A stretch of DNA of 39,572 nt from Streptomyces poriferorum (GCF_019399235.1 NZ_JAELVH010000062.1:1-39572), one strand, 5' to 3'; counted from the stretch's first letter, positions 23,573 to 31,746 are shown. A program made the numbers and translations. Notes: generated by a model not told the origin, from the sequence alone.

Positions 23573-24493
23573 GGTGGCAAGGGCGGTGAGGAGGCGTTGC
23601 AGAGCCCCGCCCAGTCCCCACTGGTCCGCAAGTGCTTCGAGTGTCGCGGGGTCCCGGGGTTCGGTGGGCAGTGCGGGGTCGAACTCCGGCAGGGGTACGT
23701 CACCGGCGACCCGGACCACGGTCGGCGCGACGGCCACGTAGTCGCGGGCCTCGTCGAGCCGCTTGCGCTGCGAGGGTGTCAGCTTGGCGGCCGGATCGTC
23801 GACCGCTGCCATGATCCCGGCCAGATCGCCGAACGCGTCCAGCAGCTTGGCCGCGGTCTTCTCGCCGATGCCGGGAACGCCCGGCAGTCCGTCGCTCGGG
23901 TCGCCGCGCAGCAGCGCCAGGTCGACGTAGCCGGAGCCGGCCACCCCGTACTTCTCGCGGAGCCACGCCTCGTCCGTCATCTGGAGGGTGCCGACGCCCT
24001 TCAGCGGGTAGAGCACCCGCACCCCGCGGGCGTCGTCCACCAGTTGGTAGAGGTCCCGGTCGCCGGTGACGATGTCGACCGGGCCGGTCGCCAGGCCGGT
24101 CAGCGTGCCGATCACGTCGTCGGCCTCGTATCCCGCGACGCCGACCCGGGCGATGCCCAGGGCGTCGAGGACGTCCGCGATCACCGGCACCTGCGGGGCC
24201 AGCGTGTCGGGCGTCTCCTCCTCGTCGGGCAGCCCCGCGTCCGTCTCCACGGCGACGCGGTGCGCCTTGTACGAGGGGATCAGGTCGACCCGCCACTGCG
24301 GCCGCCAGTCCGCGTCCCAGCAGGCGACCAGGTCGTCCGGCCGGTGGTCCTGCACGAGGCGGCCGATGAAGTCCAGCAGTCCGCGCACGGCGTTGACGGG
24401 TGTCCCGTCCGGCGCGCGCACCGAGTCGGGCACCCCGAAGTAGGCGCGGAAGTAGAGGGAGGCGGTGTCGAGGAGCATCAGGCGTCGCGTCAC
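23570..24493 (-). CDS. Stand-alone 5'-3' exonuclease / flap endonuclease
   Basis: 307-aa PIN-like 5' nuclease, similar to the N-terminal domain of DNA polymerase I but with no polymerase domain. Metal-binding acidic residues are in LMLLDTASLYFRAYFG, GYEADDVIGTL, DIVTGDRDLYQLV and LLRGDPSDGLPGVPGIGEKTAAKLL, the last being the helix-hairpin-helix for DNA. It probably removes RNA primers and 5' flaps as a backup to PolA. The start is uncertain: GTG at 24493 (VTRRLMLLD) is preferred, and GTG at 24511 would add six residues. The 3' end runs into a tandem repeat. Confidence 0.88.
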   Translation of the reverse strand: MTRRLMLLDTASLYFRAYFGVPDSVRAPDGTPVNAVRGLLDFIGRLVQDHRPDDLVACWDADWRPQWRVDLIPSYKAHRVAVETDAGLPDEEETPDTLAPQVPVIADVLDALGIARVGVAGYEADDVIGTLTGLATGPVDIVTGDRDLYQLVDDARGVRVLYPLKGVGTLQMTDEAWLREKYGVAGSGYVDLALLRGDPSDGLPGVPGIGEKTAAKLLDAFGDLAGIMAAVDDPAAKLTPSQRKRLDEARDYVAVAPTVVRVAGDVPLPEFDPALPTEPRDPATLEALADQWGLGGALQRLLTALAT

Positions 24494-24565
24494 ACCCCGA
24501 TGATGCCGCACCCCACTGACACCGGCCGCCGCGGACGCGGTTCCCCAACCCGTGCCGCTCTTTTA

Positions 24566-24577
24566 TGACCTGGGTCA
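24566..24577. promoter_or_regulatory. Palindrome upstream of the betaine transporter leader
   Basis: TGACC-TG-GGTCA is a perfect 12-bp palindrome inside a locally AT-rich stretch about 50 bases before the structured leader, so it could be an operator. A poor SigB-like promoter follows (GTTT at 24585-24588, 15 bases, GGGCAG). Neither is certain. Confidence 0.35.
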
Positions 24578-24619
24578 CTCTTGTGTTTGCCCTGTGTAAG
24601 TGGGGGCAGGCGCGCCATC

Positions 24620-24683
24620 GGAGCGGACCACGTCGCATTTTCAACTAGTGCACGTGCCATGCGGACCGAATCCGCACCGCTCC
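24620..24683 (+). ncRNA. Possible three-way-junction leader RNA of the betaine operon
   Basis: Reading the strand by eye gives P1, GGAGCGG (24620-24626) with CCGCTCC (24677-24683); P2, CACGT (24629-24633) with ACGTG (24652-24656), continued past one bulged C by GCA (24635-24637) with TGC (24649-24651); and P3, TGCGGA (24660-24665) with TCCGCA (24671-24676). Together this is a closed three-way junction with only 2, 3 and 0 unpaired junction bases. A terminator-like hairpin begins at the next base. It resembles a riboswitch with expression platform. I do not recognise the class; the c-di-AMP (ydaO) consensus was not seen. Confidence 0.5.
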
Positions 24684-24715
24684 ACGGTCTGCCGGAGGGG
24701 GTGGCAGACCGTTTT
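24684..24715 (+). terminator. Terminator-like hairpin (possible attenuator)
   Basis: ACGGTCTGCC (24684-24693) pairs perfectly with GGCAGACCGT (24703-24712); the loop is 9 bases and TTTT follows at 24712-24715. It ends 22 bases before the GTG of the transporter ATPase, so it is in the leader and not after a gene. Upstream GGCAG (24605-24609) could compete for CTGCC. Confidence 0.6.
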
Positions 24716-24737
24716 CGGTTCAACGCGTGAGGTGTAT

Positions 24738-25862
24738 GTGTCAAGGCTGCAAGCCGAACACTTGTACAAAGTTTTCGGCAGACGACCCGATCAAGCCGTA
24801 CGGAAGCTCGAGAGCGGCACGGACCGTGAAGCGCTGCGCGCCGACGGAACGACCGCAGCGGTGATCGATGCATCGTTCACCGTGGAACCGGGCCAGATCT
24901 TCGTCGTGATGGGTCTGTCCGGGTCCGGCAAGTCCACGTTGCTGCGCATGCTCAACGGGCTGCTGGAGCCCACCGCCGGCCAGGTGCTCTTCGACGGCCA
25001 GGACCTGACCGCCCTGAGCGCCGCCGAGCTGCGCCATGTCCGCTCCACCAAGATCAGCATGGTGTTCCAGCACTTCGCGCTCTTCCCCCACCGGAGCGTC
25101 CTGGAGAACGCCGCCTACGGCCTGGAGGTGCAGGGTGTGCCGCGCGCCGAGCGCAACCGCCGCGCCACCGAGGCACTGGAGATGACCGGTCTCGCCGGCT
25201 GGGAGAAGTCCTGGCCCGACGAGCTCTCCGGCGGCATGCAGCAGCGCGTCGGCCTGGCCCGCGCGCTCGCCACCGACGCCGACCTGCTCCTGATGGACGA
25301 GTCCTTCAGCGCGCTCGACCCGCTGATCCGCCGCGACATGCAGGACCAGCTCCTGGAGCTGCAGAAGAGGCTGAAGAAGACCATCGTCTTCATCACCCAC
25401 GACCTCAACGAGGCCATGCGCCTCGGCGACCGCATCGCGGTGATGCGCGACGGCGAGATAGTCCAGCTCGGCACCGCCGAGGACATCCTCGTCACCCCGG
25501 CCAACGACTACGTCGCCTCCTTCACCCAGGACGTCGACCGCTCCCGGGTGCTGACCGCGGGCGCCATCATGGCCGAACCGCACACGGTGATGGGCACCAC
25601 GACGGACGACGGCAGGGAACTGCGTACGCCCGCCGACGTGCTGCGGGAGGCACCGGCCACCGTCGCCGAGTCCACCCCGATCATCGAGCTGTTCACGCCC
25701 TGCTCGCAGAGCGGGGTCGCGGTCGCCGTGACCGACGACAAGGGCAAGCTCGTCGGCGTCGTGCCGAGGGCCCGGCTGCTCGCCGTGCTCGGTGAGCCGA
25801 TGACCCCGACCGAGGCTCCCCAGGACGCCAAGGCCTCCCTTAAGAAGGTGGCCAGTGTTTAG
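24738..25862 (+). CDS. Glycine betaine/proline ABC transporter ATPase (OpuAA/ProV)
   Basis: 374-aa ATP-binding subunit of an osmoprotectant importer. Walker A GLSGSGKST is near residue 60, the Q-loop is in MVFQHFALFPHRSV, the signature is LSGGMQQRVGLARALA, Walker B is DLLLMDESFSALDP, and the switch His is in IVFITHDLNEAMRLGD. The C-terminal 100 residues form a CBS-like module (GVAVAVTDDKGKLVGVVPRARLL) that in OpuA senses ionic strength or c-di-AMP. The GTG at 24738 has GAGG 5 bases upstream. It overlaps the permease start by 8 bases. The 225-base upstream region holds a structured leader and hairpin. Confidence 0.94.
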   Translation: MSRLQAEHLYKVFGRRPDQAVRKLESGTDREALRADGTTAAVIDASFTVEPGQIFVVMGLSGSGKSTLLRMLNGLLEPTAGQVLFDGQDLTALSAAELRHVRSTKISMVFQHFALFPHRSVLENAAYGLEVQGVPRAERNRRATEALEMTGLAGWEKSWPDELSGGMQQRVGLARALATDADLLLMDESFSALDPLIRRDMQDQLLELQKRLKKTIVFITHDLNEAMRLGDRIAVMRDGEIVQLGTAEDILVTPANDYVASFTQDVDRSRVLTAGAIMAEPHTVMGTTTDDGRELRTPADVLREAPATVAESTPIIELFTPCSQSGVAVAVTDDKGKLVGVVPRARLLAVLGEPMTPTEAPQDAKASLKKVASV

Positions 25863-28491
25863 GCTCCATCTCGGCGACTGGGTCGACTCCGCCGTCGACT
25901 GGCTCCAGACCCATCTGGCCTGGCTCTTCGACGCCATCAGCTCCGTGGTGAGCGGCATGTTCGACGGCATCGCCGCCGTGCTCTCCGCTCCCGCCCCCCT
26001 GCTCTTCGCGGGCATCGTCGCCGTCATCGCCTGGTGGCTGCGCGGCCTGCTCGCCGGTGTGCTCGCGTTCGTCGGCTTCGCCCTCATCGACTCGGTCGAG
26101 TTGTGGGACGAAGCGATGGACACCCTCACCCTGGTGCTCGTCGCGACCATCGTGACGCTGGTCCTGGCCATCCCCCTCGGTATCTGGGCGTCCCGCTCGA
26201 AGACCGTCAGCGCGGTGACCCGGCCGGTCCTCGACTTCATGCAGACCATGCCCGCCATGGTCTACCTGATTCCGGGCGTCATCTTCTTCGGCGTCGGTGT
26301 CGTCCCCGGGATCATCGCCACCATCATCTTCGCGCTGCCCCCGGGCGTCCGGATGACCGAGCTCGGCATCCGCCAGGTCGACGGTGAACTCGTCGAGGCG
26401 GCCGAGGCCTTCGGCACCACGTCGCGCAACACCCTGCTCCGGGTGCAGCTGCCGCTCGCGCTGCCCACGATCATGGCGGGCATCAACCAGGTCATCATGC
26501 TGGGCCTGTCCATGGTGGTCATCGCCGGCATGGTCGGCGGCGGCGGCCTCGGCGGCTCCGTCTACCGCGCCATCGGCAACGTCGACGTGGGCCTCGGCTT
26601 CGAGGCCGGTGTCTCCATCGTCGTCCTGGCGATGTACCTGGACCGCATGACCAGCGCCCTGGGCCGCGAGGTCTCCCCGCTCGCCCGCCGCGCGCTCGCC
26701 AAGGCGCAGGCGGTGACCGGCGGGCTGAAGGTGTGGAACTACCGCCCGCAGCCCGTCGTCGCCCTGGTCGGCATCGTGGTCCTCGCGCTCGTCGCCGGCG
26801 GCATGGGCATGTTCGGTTCCTCGGACAAGGACAGCACCGCGGGCTCGGACCCCAAGAACATCGGGGCCGGCAAGAAGATCAGCATGGGTTACATCCCGTG
26901 GGACGAAGGCATCGCCTCCACCTTCCTGTGGAAGGAGATGCTGGAGCAGCGCGGCTTCGAGGTCGACGTCAAGCAGTACGAGGCCGGCGCGCTGTACACC
27001 GGTATGGCGGGCGGTCAGATCGACTTCGAGACCGACTCCTGGCTGCCGGTCACCCACGCCTCGTACTGGAAGAAGTACAAGGACCGCCTGGAGGACATGG
27101 GCTCCTGGTACGGCCCCACCTCTCTGGAGCTCGCCGTCCCCTCGTACGTGAAGGGCGTCGACTCCCTCGACGACCTGAAGGGCAAGGCGTCGGACTTCAA
27201 GGGCCGGATCGTCGGCATCGAGCCGAGCGCCGGTGAGACGGGCCTGCTCAAGGACAAGATCCTGCCGGGCTACGGCCTGGACAAGGAGTACAAGGTCGTC
27301 GACGGTTCCACGCCGGCCATGCTGGCGGAGCTGAAGCGGGCGTACGCCAAGAAGGAACCGATCGTCGTTCCTCTCTGGTCGCCGCACTGGGCCTACAACC
27401 AGTACGAGCTCACCAAGCTCAAGGACCCCAAGAACCTCTGGGGCAAGGGCGACGGGATCCACACGCTGACCCGCAAGGGTTTCGCGGCCGACAACCCCGA
27501 GGTCGGCAACTGGCTCAAGAACTTCAAGATGACCGAGGACCAGCTCACCAGTCTTGAGGCGCAGATCCAGAAGAGCGGCTCCGGCAAGGAGCAGGAGGCC
27601 GTCCGCACCTGGCTGAAGGCCAACCCGGGCGTCGCCGACAAGTGGACCCCCGTCAAGAAGGCCACCACCTCCAAGGGCGCCAACGGCAAGGACGAGCGCG
27701 ACCGCGCCGTCGAGATGGCCTGGTTCCCCTGGGAGGAGGACATCGCCGCCACGTACCTGTGGAAGGCCGTCCTGGAGGACCGCGGTTACAAGATCAACCT
27801 CAAGCAGTTCGAGGTCGGACCGATGTACGCCGCGATGTCCCGCGGCCAGATCGACGTGCAGTTCGACGGCTGGCTGCCGTACACCCAGAAGAACTACTGG
27901 GACAAGTACGGCACCAAGCTGACCGACATCGGCTCGTGGTACGGCCCGACCTCCATCGAGATCGCGGTGCCCGACTACGTCAAGGACGTGAAGTCCCTGG
28001 CGGACCTGAAGGGCAAGGGCTCGCAGTTCAACGGCCGGATCATCGGCATCGAACCGGGCACCGCCACGATGGAGAACCTCAAGAAGAACGTGCTGCCGGG
28101 CTACGGCCTGGACAAGGAGTACAAGGTCGTCGACGGCTCCACTCCGGCGATGCTGGCCGAGCTGAAGCGCGCGTACGCCAAGAAGGAGCCCATCGCCGTC
28201 GTGCTGTGGACCCCGCACTGGGCGTACAGCGAGTACAAGATGACCAAGCTCCAGGACCCGAAGAAGGCGTTCGGTGACGGCGACCGGCTGCACACCATCG
28301 CCTCCAAGGAGTTCCCGCAGAACTACCCGCAGCTGACCAAGTGGTTCAAGGACTTCAAGCTCAGCGAGGACCAGCTCGCCGGCCTGGAGAACCAGATCCA
28401 GAAGCGCGGCGCGGGGCACGAGGAGGAAGCCGTGAAGGCCTGGATGGATATGAACCCGGGCATCGCGGACAAGATGGCTCCCACGCAGTAA
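25855..28491 (+). CDS. Betaine ABC permease fused to two substrate-binding domains
   Basis: 878-aa fusion protein. Residues about 1-325 are the OpuAB/ProW-type permease with hydrophobic helices and an EAA-like loop (ELVEAAEAFGTTSRNTLLRVQLPLALPTI). Two OpuAC-type binding domains follow, at about 338-600 and 615-878. Each has the Trp-rich ligand cage: YIPWDEGIASTFLW, DSWLPVTHASYW and WSPHWAY in the first, and WFPWEEDIAATYLW, DGWLPYTQKNYW and WTPHWAY in the second. A permease dimer would display four binding domains. A 32-residue block (GYGLDKEYKVVDGSTPAML and onward) is identical in both. Start GTG at 25855. A very strong terminator follows. Confidence 0.93.
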   Translation: MFRLHLGDWVDSAVDWLQTHLAWLFDAISSVVSGMFDGIAAVLSAPAPLLFAGIVAVIAWWLRGLLAGVLAFVGFALIDSVELWDEAMDTLTLVLVATIVTLVLAIPLGIWASRSKTVSAVTRPVLDFMQTMPAMVYLIPGVIFFGVGVVPGIIATIIFALPPGVRMTELGIRQVDGELVEAAEAFGTTSRNTLLRVQLPLALPTIMAGINQVIMLGLSMVVIAGMVGGGGLGGSVYRAIGNVDVGLGFEAGVSIVVLAMYLDRMTSALGREVSPLARRALAKAQAVTGGLKVWNYRPQPVVALVGIVVLALVAGGMGMFGSSDKDSTAGSDPKNIGAGKKISMGYIPWDEGIASTFLWKEMLEQRGFEVDVKQYEAGALYTGMAGGQIDFETDSWLPVTHASYWKKYKDRLEDMGSWYGPTSLELAVPSYVKGVDSLDDLKGKASDFKGRIVGIEPSAGETGLLKDKILPGYGLDKEYKVVDGSTPAMLAELKRAYAKKEPIVVPLWSPHWAYNQYELTKLKDPKNLWGKGDGIHTLTRKGFAADNPEVGNWLKNFKMTEDQLTSLEAQIQKSGSGKEQEAVRTWLKANPGVADKWTPVKKATTSKGANGKDERDRAVEMAWFPWEEDIAATYLWKAVLEDRGYKINLKQFEVGPMYAAMSRGQIDVQFDGWLPYTQKNYWDKYGTKLTDIGSWYGPTSIEIAVPDYVKDVKSLADLKGKGSQFNGRIIGIEPGTATMENLKKNVLPGYGLDKEYKVVDGSTPAMLAELKRAYAKKEPIAVVLWTPHWAYSEYKMTKLQDPKKAFGDGDRLHTIASKEFPQNYPQLTKWFKDFKLSEDQLAGLENQIQKRGAGHEEEAVKAWMDMNPGIADKMAPTQ

Positions 28492-28526
28492 CAGCGGCAG
28501 CGGCCCCATCGGGGGCACGTCACGCG

Positions 28527-28564
28527 AAGGGGTGGGCACCGCCGGTGGCGGTGCCCACCCCTTT
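28527..28564 (+). terminator. Rho-independent terminator of the betaine operon
   Basis: Perfect 17-bp stem (28527-28543 with 28547-28563), a 3-base loop, ending in TTT. It lies 36 bases after the fusion-gene stop. The remaining gap to 28661 holds only the upstream region of the XRE gene. Confidence 0.9.
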
Positions 28565-28661
28565 CGGGCTGTCGGAACGTCCCTATACCGGCCTTCCTCG
28601 CCCAACGGTGTGCGTAAGGTGCTCGCAACCGGAAGGATGGCGAGTCGGGAGGGAGCCGGAC

Positions 28662-29207
28662 ATGGACGACAAGGAAACACTCCGGGTGGGTGCCGCGGTC
28701 CGCCGACAGCGCAGATCCCTGGGACTCACCCTGGCCGCGGTCGCCGCGCGCAGCGGCCTGTCCGTGCCGTTCCTCAGCCAGATCGAGAACGAGCGGGCCA
28801 GACCCAGTGCCCGTTCCCTGGACCGGGTCGCCGAAGCCCTGGAGACCACCACCGCGCGCCTGCGCGCTGCGGCGGACTCGGCTCGCGCGGTCGATGTCGT
28901 GCGCGGAGGCGAGGAGGAAGGCGTGCGCAGGGTGGTGCGCGGCCGCCATCAGCTCAGTGCCCTCGAATTCACCGGGGAGCTCGACCTGGGGCGCGAGTTC
29001 CAGCACCGCAACGACGAGGTGATGTACGTCGCGGAGGGCGCCGCCGAGGTCGAGGCCGAGGGCCAGGCCTACCGGCTGGAGCGCGGCGACACCCTGTTCC
29101 TCTCGGGCGGGGTGCGCCACCGCTGGCGCGCCACCGTTCCCGGCACCCGGCTGCTGTTCGTCGCCGTCGCCGAGCACATCGACGCCACCTTCGACCCGCG
29201 GCGCTGA
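28662..29207 (+). CDS. XRE-family regulator with cupin domain
   Basis: 181-aa regulator. The N-terminal HTH_3 domain covers residues about 8-62 (VGAAVRRQRRSLGLTLAAVAARSGLSVPFLSQIENERARPSARSL). The C-terminal cupin (about 105-175) has FQHRNDEVMYVAEGAAEVEAEG and RLERGDTLFLSGGVRHRWRA, the two cupin motifs that would bind a small ligand. Such proteins often control neighbouring amine or amino acid genes; it could act on the betaine operon or the TDT transporter, but no matching operator was found. The ATG at 28662 has GGGAGGGAG upstream. Confidence 0.9.
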   Translation: MDDKETLRVGAAVRRQRRSLGLTLAAVAARSGLSVPFLSQIENERARPSARSLDRVAEALETTTARLRAAADSARAVDVVRGGEEEGVRRVVRGRHQLSALEFTGELDLGREFQHRNDEVMYVAEGAAEVEAEGQAYRLERGDTLFLSGGVRHRWRATVPGTRLLFVAVAEHIDATFDPRR

Positions 29208-29211
29208 GGGC

Positions 29212-29237
29212 CAGGGGCCCCGGTCACGCGGCCCCTG
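29212..29237. terminator. Hairpin between XRE-cupin and TDT genes
   Basis: CAGGGGCC (29212-29219) pairs with GGCCCCTG (29230-29237), loop of 10, between convergent genes; the right part overlaps the TDT stop codon region. Confidence 0.55.
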
Positions 29238-30372
29238 CCGTCACCGGCGCGGCGCCCCGCGGCGCCGCGAGCAGCTCCCCGCCGATCAGTCCGCGCACGG
29301 TCCGCGCCCCGGCCACCGCCCAGGCCGCCACCAGCAGCACGTACAGGGCCACGGCCAGCCAGGTGAACGCCGCCAGACCGGTGTGCCGGGCCAGACCGGC
29401 GGCCCCCGTCACACACGTACCGACGGGGAAGGTGAAGCCCCACCACGTCATCGCGAACGTCATCCCGCCCCGCGCCGCCCGCACCACGAGGGCGCCGGAC
29501 AGGGTCAGCCACAGCAGTGCGAACCCCATGACCGGCACCCCGTAGAGCACCGCGAAGGCACCGAGCGCGGAGGCGTACGGTGCCTGGATCGCACCCGGCG
29601 CCACATCGGCCAGCGCGTTGACCGCGGTCGTCGACTGGCCCAGCGGGCCGAGCACCAGGAACAGCGTGGGTGTCAGCACGAGCGGCAGCGGCCCTCGGTG
29701 GACGAGCCGGGCGAAGACCAGCGGCAGCATCACCAGCGTCGCCAGCAGACTCATCCCGAACATCGCGTAGCAGGCGAGGAGCAGCGCCTCCCGCCACTGG
29801 CCCGCCGGAAGCTCCGTCACCAGCAGCGGCCCGAGCGCGGCCGACACCATGGGCGCCACCACGGGCAGCAGCCACACCGGGGACGCGCTGCCCGGCTCCG
29901 TCCGGTGGCGCACGATCATCAGATACGGGATCACCACGGCGGCGGCCAGCCCTGTCAGGGTGCCCGCGGTGTACAGCAGCACATCCAGGGCGAGCGCCGC
30001 CCGATGTCCGATCACATCCTTGCCGACCACCATCCCGGACCCGCCGACGGCCAGCAGCGCCATCGAGAGACAGCCGTAGAACGGTGCGACCGCCGGGTCC
30101 AGCAGATGCGCCCGGGCCTGGTCGCGGTGGGCCGCCCAGTGTCCGGCGCGGGCCGCGAGGACGGCGGCGAGCAGGAGGGCGGAGAGCACCCACACCGCCG
30201 CGCAGGCCGCCCGCAGCCCGGGCACGTGCACGGGCAGGGCTGCGCCCGCACTCGCCACGATCGCGGTGCCCATGACGGTCGCGTACCAGTTCGGGCCGAA
30301 GTGCCGCAGGGACGGCCGCCGGGCGGCGGCCGAGTACGGGGGAGCGGTGCGGGTCTGCGGAAAGATGGCCAT
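29224..30372 (-). CDS. TDT-family transporter (TehA/Mae1-like, SLAC1 fold)
   Basis: 382-aa membrane protein with about ten helices. The start LRHFGPNWYATVMGTAIVASAG and the C-terminal MTFAMTWWGFTFPVGTCVTG are the signatures of the tellurite-resistance/dicarboxylate transporter family, which also includes sulfite exporters and SLAC1 anion channels. The substrate cannot be told from sequence. It is divergent from a LysR regulator, and the 70-base gap carries a palindromic operator. The ATG at 30372 (MAIFPQ) was chosen because the upstream open frame crosses the promoter region and antisense of the LysR gene. Confidence 0.88.
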   Translation of the reverse strand: MAIFPQTRTAPPYSAAARRPSLRHFGPNWYATVMGTAIVASAGAALPVHVPGLRAACAAVWVLSALLLAAVLAARAGHWAAHRDQARAHLLDPAVAPFYGCLSMALLAVGGSGMVVGKDVIGHRAALALDVLLYTAGTLTGLAAAVVIPYLMIVRHRTEPGSASPVWLLPVVAPMVSAALGPLLVTELPAGQWREALLLACYAMFGMSLLATLVMLPLVFARLVHRGPLPLVLTPTLFLVLGPLGQSTTAVNALADVAPGAIQAPYASALGAFAVLYGVPVMGFALLWLTLSGALVVRAARGGMTFAMTWWGFTFPVGTCVTGAAGLARHTGLAAFTWLAVALYVLLVAAWAVAGARTVRGLIGGELLAAPRGAAPVTAGAA

Positions 30373-30425
30373 GCCACGATTCTCGGCACCCGGACCGTCC
30401 CCCACCAGGGAGTCCCGGCCTATGA

Positions 30426-30448
30426 GGTCATAAGGTGGACTTATGACC
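30426..30448. promoter_or_regulatory. Palindromic operator over the lysR start codon
   Basis: GGTCATAAG (30426-30434), 5 bases, CTTATGACC (30440-30448): a perfect 9+9 inverted repeat that contains part of the Shine-Dalgarno (AAGGTGG) and the ATG at 30443. TATGA-GG-TCATA (30421-30432) overlaps it as a second palindrome. Confidence 0.8.
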
Positions 30449-31375
30449 AGCGACGCTCCCGCACTCCTCTCCCACCGGGTACCCGATCTCGGCGCCCTGG
30501 AGCTGCTCCTCGCCGTCGCCAGGCACGGCAGCCTGGGACGGGCCGCCCGGGACGTCGGCATCACCCAGCCCGCCGCCAGCAGCCGCATCCGCTCGATGGA
30601 ACGACAGCTGGGCCTCGCCCTCCTCGACCGCTCGCCCCGCGGTTCCCGTCTCACCGACGCGGGAGCGCTCGTCACCGACTGGGCGCGCCGGGTCGTCGAG
30701 GCCGCCGAGGCGTTCGACGCGGGCGCGCAGGCCCTGCGGGACCGCCGCGACTCCCGGCTGCGGGTCGCCGCGTCCATGACCATCGCCGAATACCTGCTCC
30801 CGGGCTGGCTGATCGCCCTGCGCGGTGCACGGCCCGACACCGCGGTCTCGCTGCTCGCCGGCAACTCCGCGCTGGTCGCCCAGCGGCTGCTGACCGGCGA
30901 GGCGGATCTCGGCTTCGTCGAAGGCCTGTCCGTGCCGGAGGGGCTCGACGGCACCGTCATCGCGCACGACCGCCTCGTCGTCGTGGTCGCCCCCTCGCAC
31001 GCCTGGGCCCGCCGCCGCACCCCGCTGACCCCGCGGGAGCTGGCCGTGACACCGCTGATCCTGCGCGAGCGCGGCTCCGGCACCCGCCAGGTCCTGGACG
31101 CCGCCCTCGCCGTGCACGGGGGACTGGCCCAGCCGCTGCTGGAGCTCTCCTCCACCACGGCGGTGAAGGGGGCGGCGGAGAGCGGTGCCGGCCCGTGCGT
31201 CCTGAGCGAACTGGCCCTCGGCGAGGAACTCTCGGCCCGGCGGCTGGTCAAGGTCCCGATCGCCGGGGTCCGCCTGCGCCGTCAGCTCCGCGCCGTCTGG
31301 CCCGCGGGCCACCGCCCCACGGGCCCGGCCCGCGACCTGCTCTCCCTGACGCGGTCGAACCCGTCCGGTGACTGA
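30443..31375 (+). CDS. LysR-family transcriptional regulator
   Basis: 310-aa LysR-type regulator. The winged HTH covers about residues 18-75 (LELLLAVARHGSLGRAARDVGITQPAASSRIRSMERQLGLALLDRSPRG). The C-terminal effector domain resembles CbbR/CysB-type LysR proteins (LLTGEADLGFVEGL, LILRERGSGTRQVLD). It is divergent from the TDT transporter and probably controls it and itself, since a perfect palindrome covers its own ribosome binding site and start codon. A weak GC hairpin follows at 31412-31429. Confidence 0.92.
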   Translation: MTSDAPALLSHRVPDLGALELLLAVARHGSLGRAARDVGITQPAASSRIRSMERQLGLALLDRSPRGSRLTDAGALVTDWARRVVEAAEAFDAGAQALRDRRDSRLRVAASMTIAEYLLPGWLIALRGARPDTAVSLLAGNSALVAQRLLTGEADLGFVEGLSVPEGLDGTVIAHDRLVVVVAPSHAWARRRTPLTPRELAVTPLILRERGSGTRQVLDAALAVHGGLAQPLLELSSTTAVKGAAESGAGPCVLSELALGEELSARRLVKVPIAGVRLRRQLRAVWPAGHRPTGPARDLLSLTRSNPSGD

Positions 31376-31411
31376 GGGGCGCGGCCGCAGCCGCAGCCGC
31401 CGGCAATCCGC

Positions 31412-31429
31412 CGGCCCGCCCGCGGGCCG
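31412..31429 (+). terminator. Weak GC hairpin after lysR
   Basis: CGGCCCGC (31412-31419) pairs with GCGGGCCG (31422-31429) around a 2-base gap. It is short and lacks a T-tract. Confidence 0.35.
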
Positions 31430-31447
31430 CGCCGGAAGGATGGGCGC

Positions 31448-31713
31448 ATGACCATGACCGCACCGACCTGCTGACGATGCTGCCGTGCGTGGCGGCCCAG
31501 GGCGGCCCCGACCCGGAGGCCACCTTCACCGCCCACCCGCTCGGCAGGGACGCGGACCCTGCCCGGGTCACCGCCGTGCTCGCCGCGCCGGCCGGCTGCT
31601 TCGTCGCGCACTCGCTGCACCCGGACCCGCCGGGCCTGCCGGCGCTCCGGGCGTTCCGGGCGGCCCGGGGCGCGGCTGCGGTGGCCTGGCTGAGGCGCCG
31701 GCTCGCCGGGTGA
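31448..31713 (+). pseudogene. Small hypothetical protein, possibly frameshifted at the start
   Basis: An ATG at 31448 has an excellent Shine-Dalgarno (GGAAGGA, 7 bases away) but its frame stops after eight codons, at 31472. The next frame is open from before this point to 31713 and carries Streptomyces codon bias: LLTMLPCVAAQGGPDPEATF, then DADPARVTAVLAAPAGCFVA, 78 aa from the ATG at 31477. One missing base near 31465-31471 would join the good start to the coding frame (about 88 aa). Either a real or sequencing frameshift, or a small gene starting at 31477 without a good ribosome site. Not recognised. Confidence 0.55.
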
Positions 31714-31746
31714 CGGGACCGGAGGCCGCGGGCCGTGGCCGCGGTC

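Noticed and set aside
24600..24737. N-terminal extension of the transporter ATPase
   Set aside because: The extra codons cover the hairpin leader, and the family N-terminus begins near the GTG at 24738, which has a Shine-Dalgarno.
25840..28680. A 946-aa open frame on the minus strand opposite the betaine permease fusion
   Set aside because: It is antisense to a gene with clear domains; long antisense frames are expected at this GC content and third-position bias. The translation is Asp/Gly/Arg-rich with no fold.
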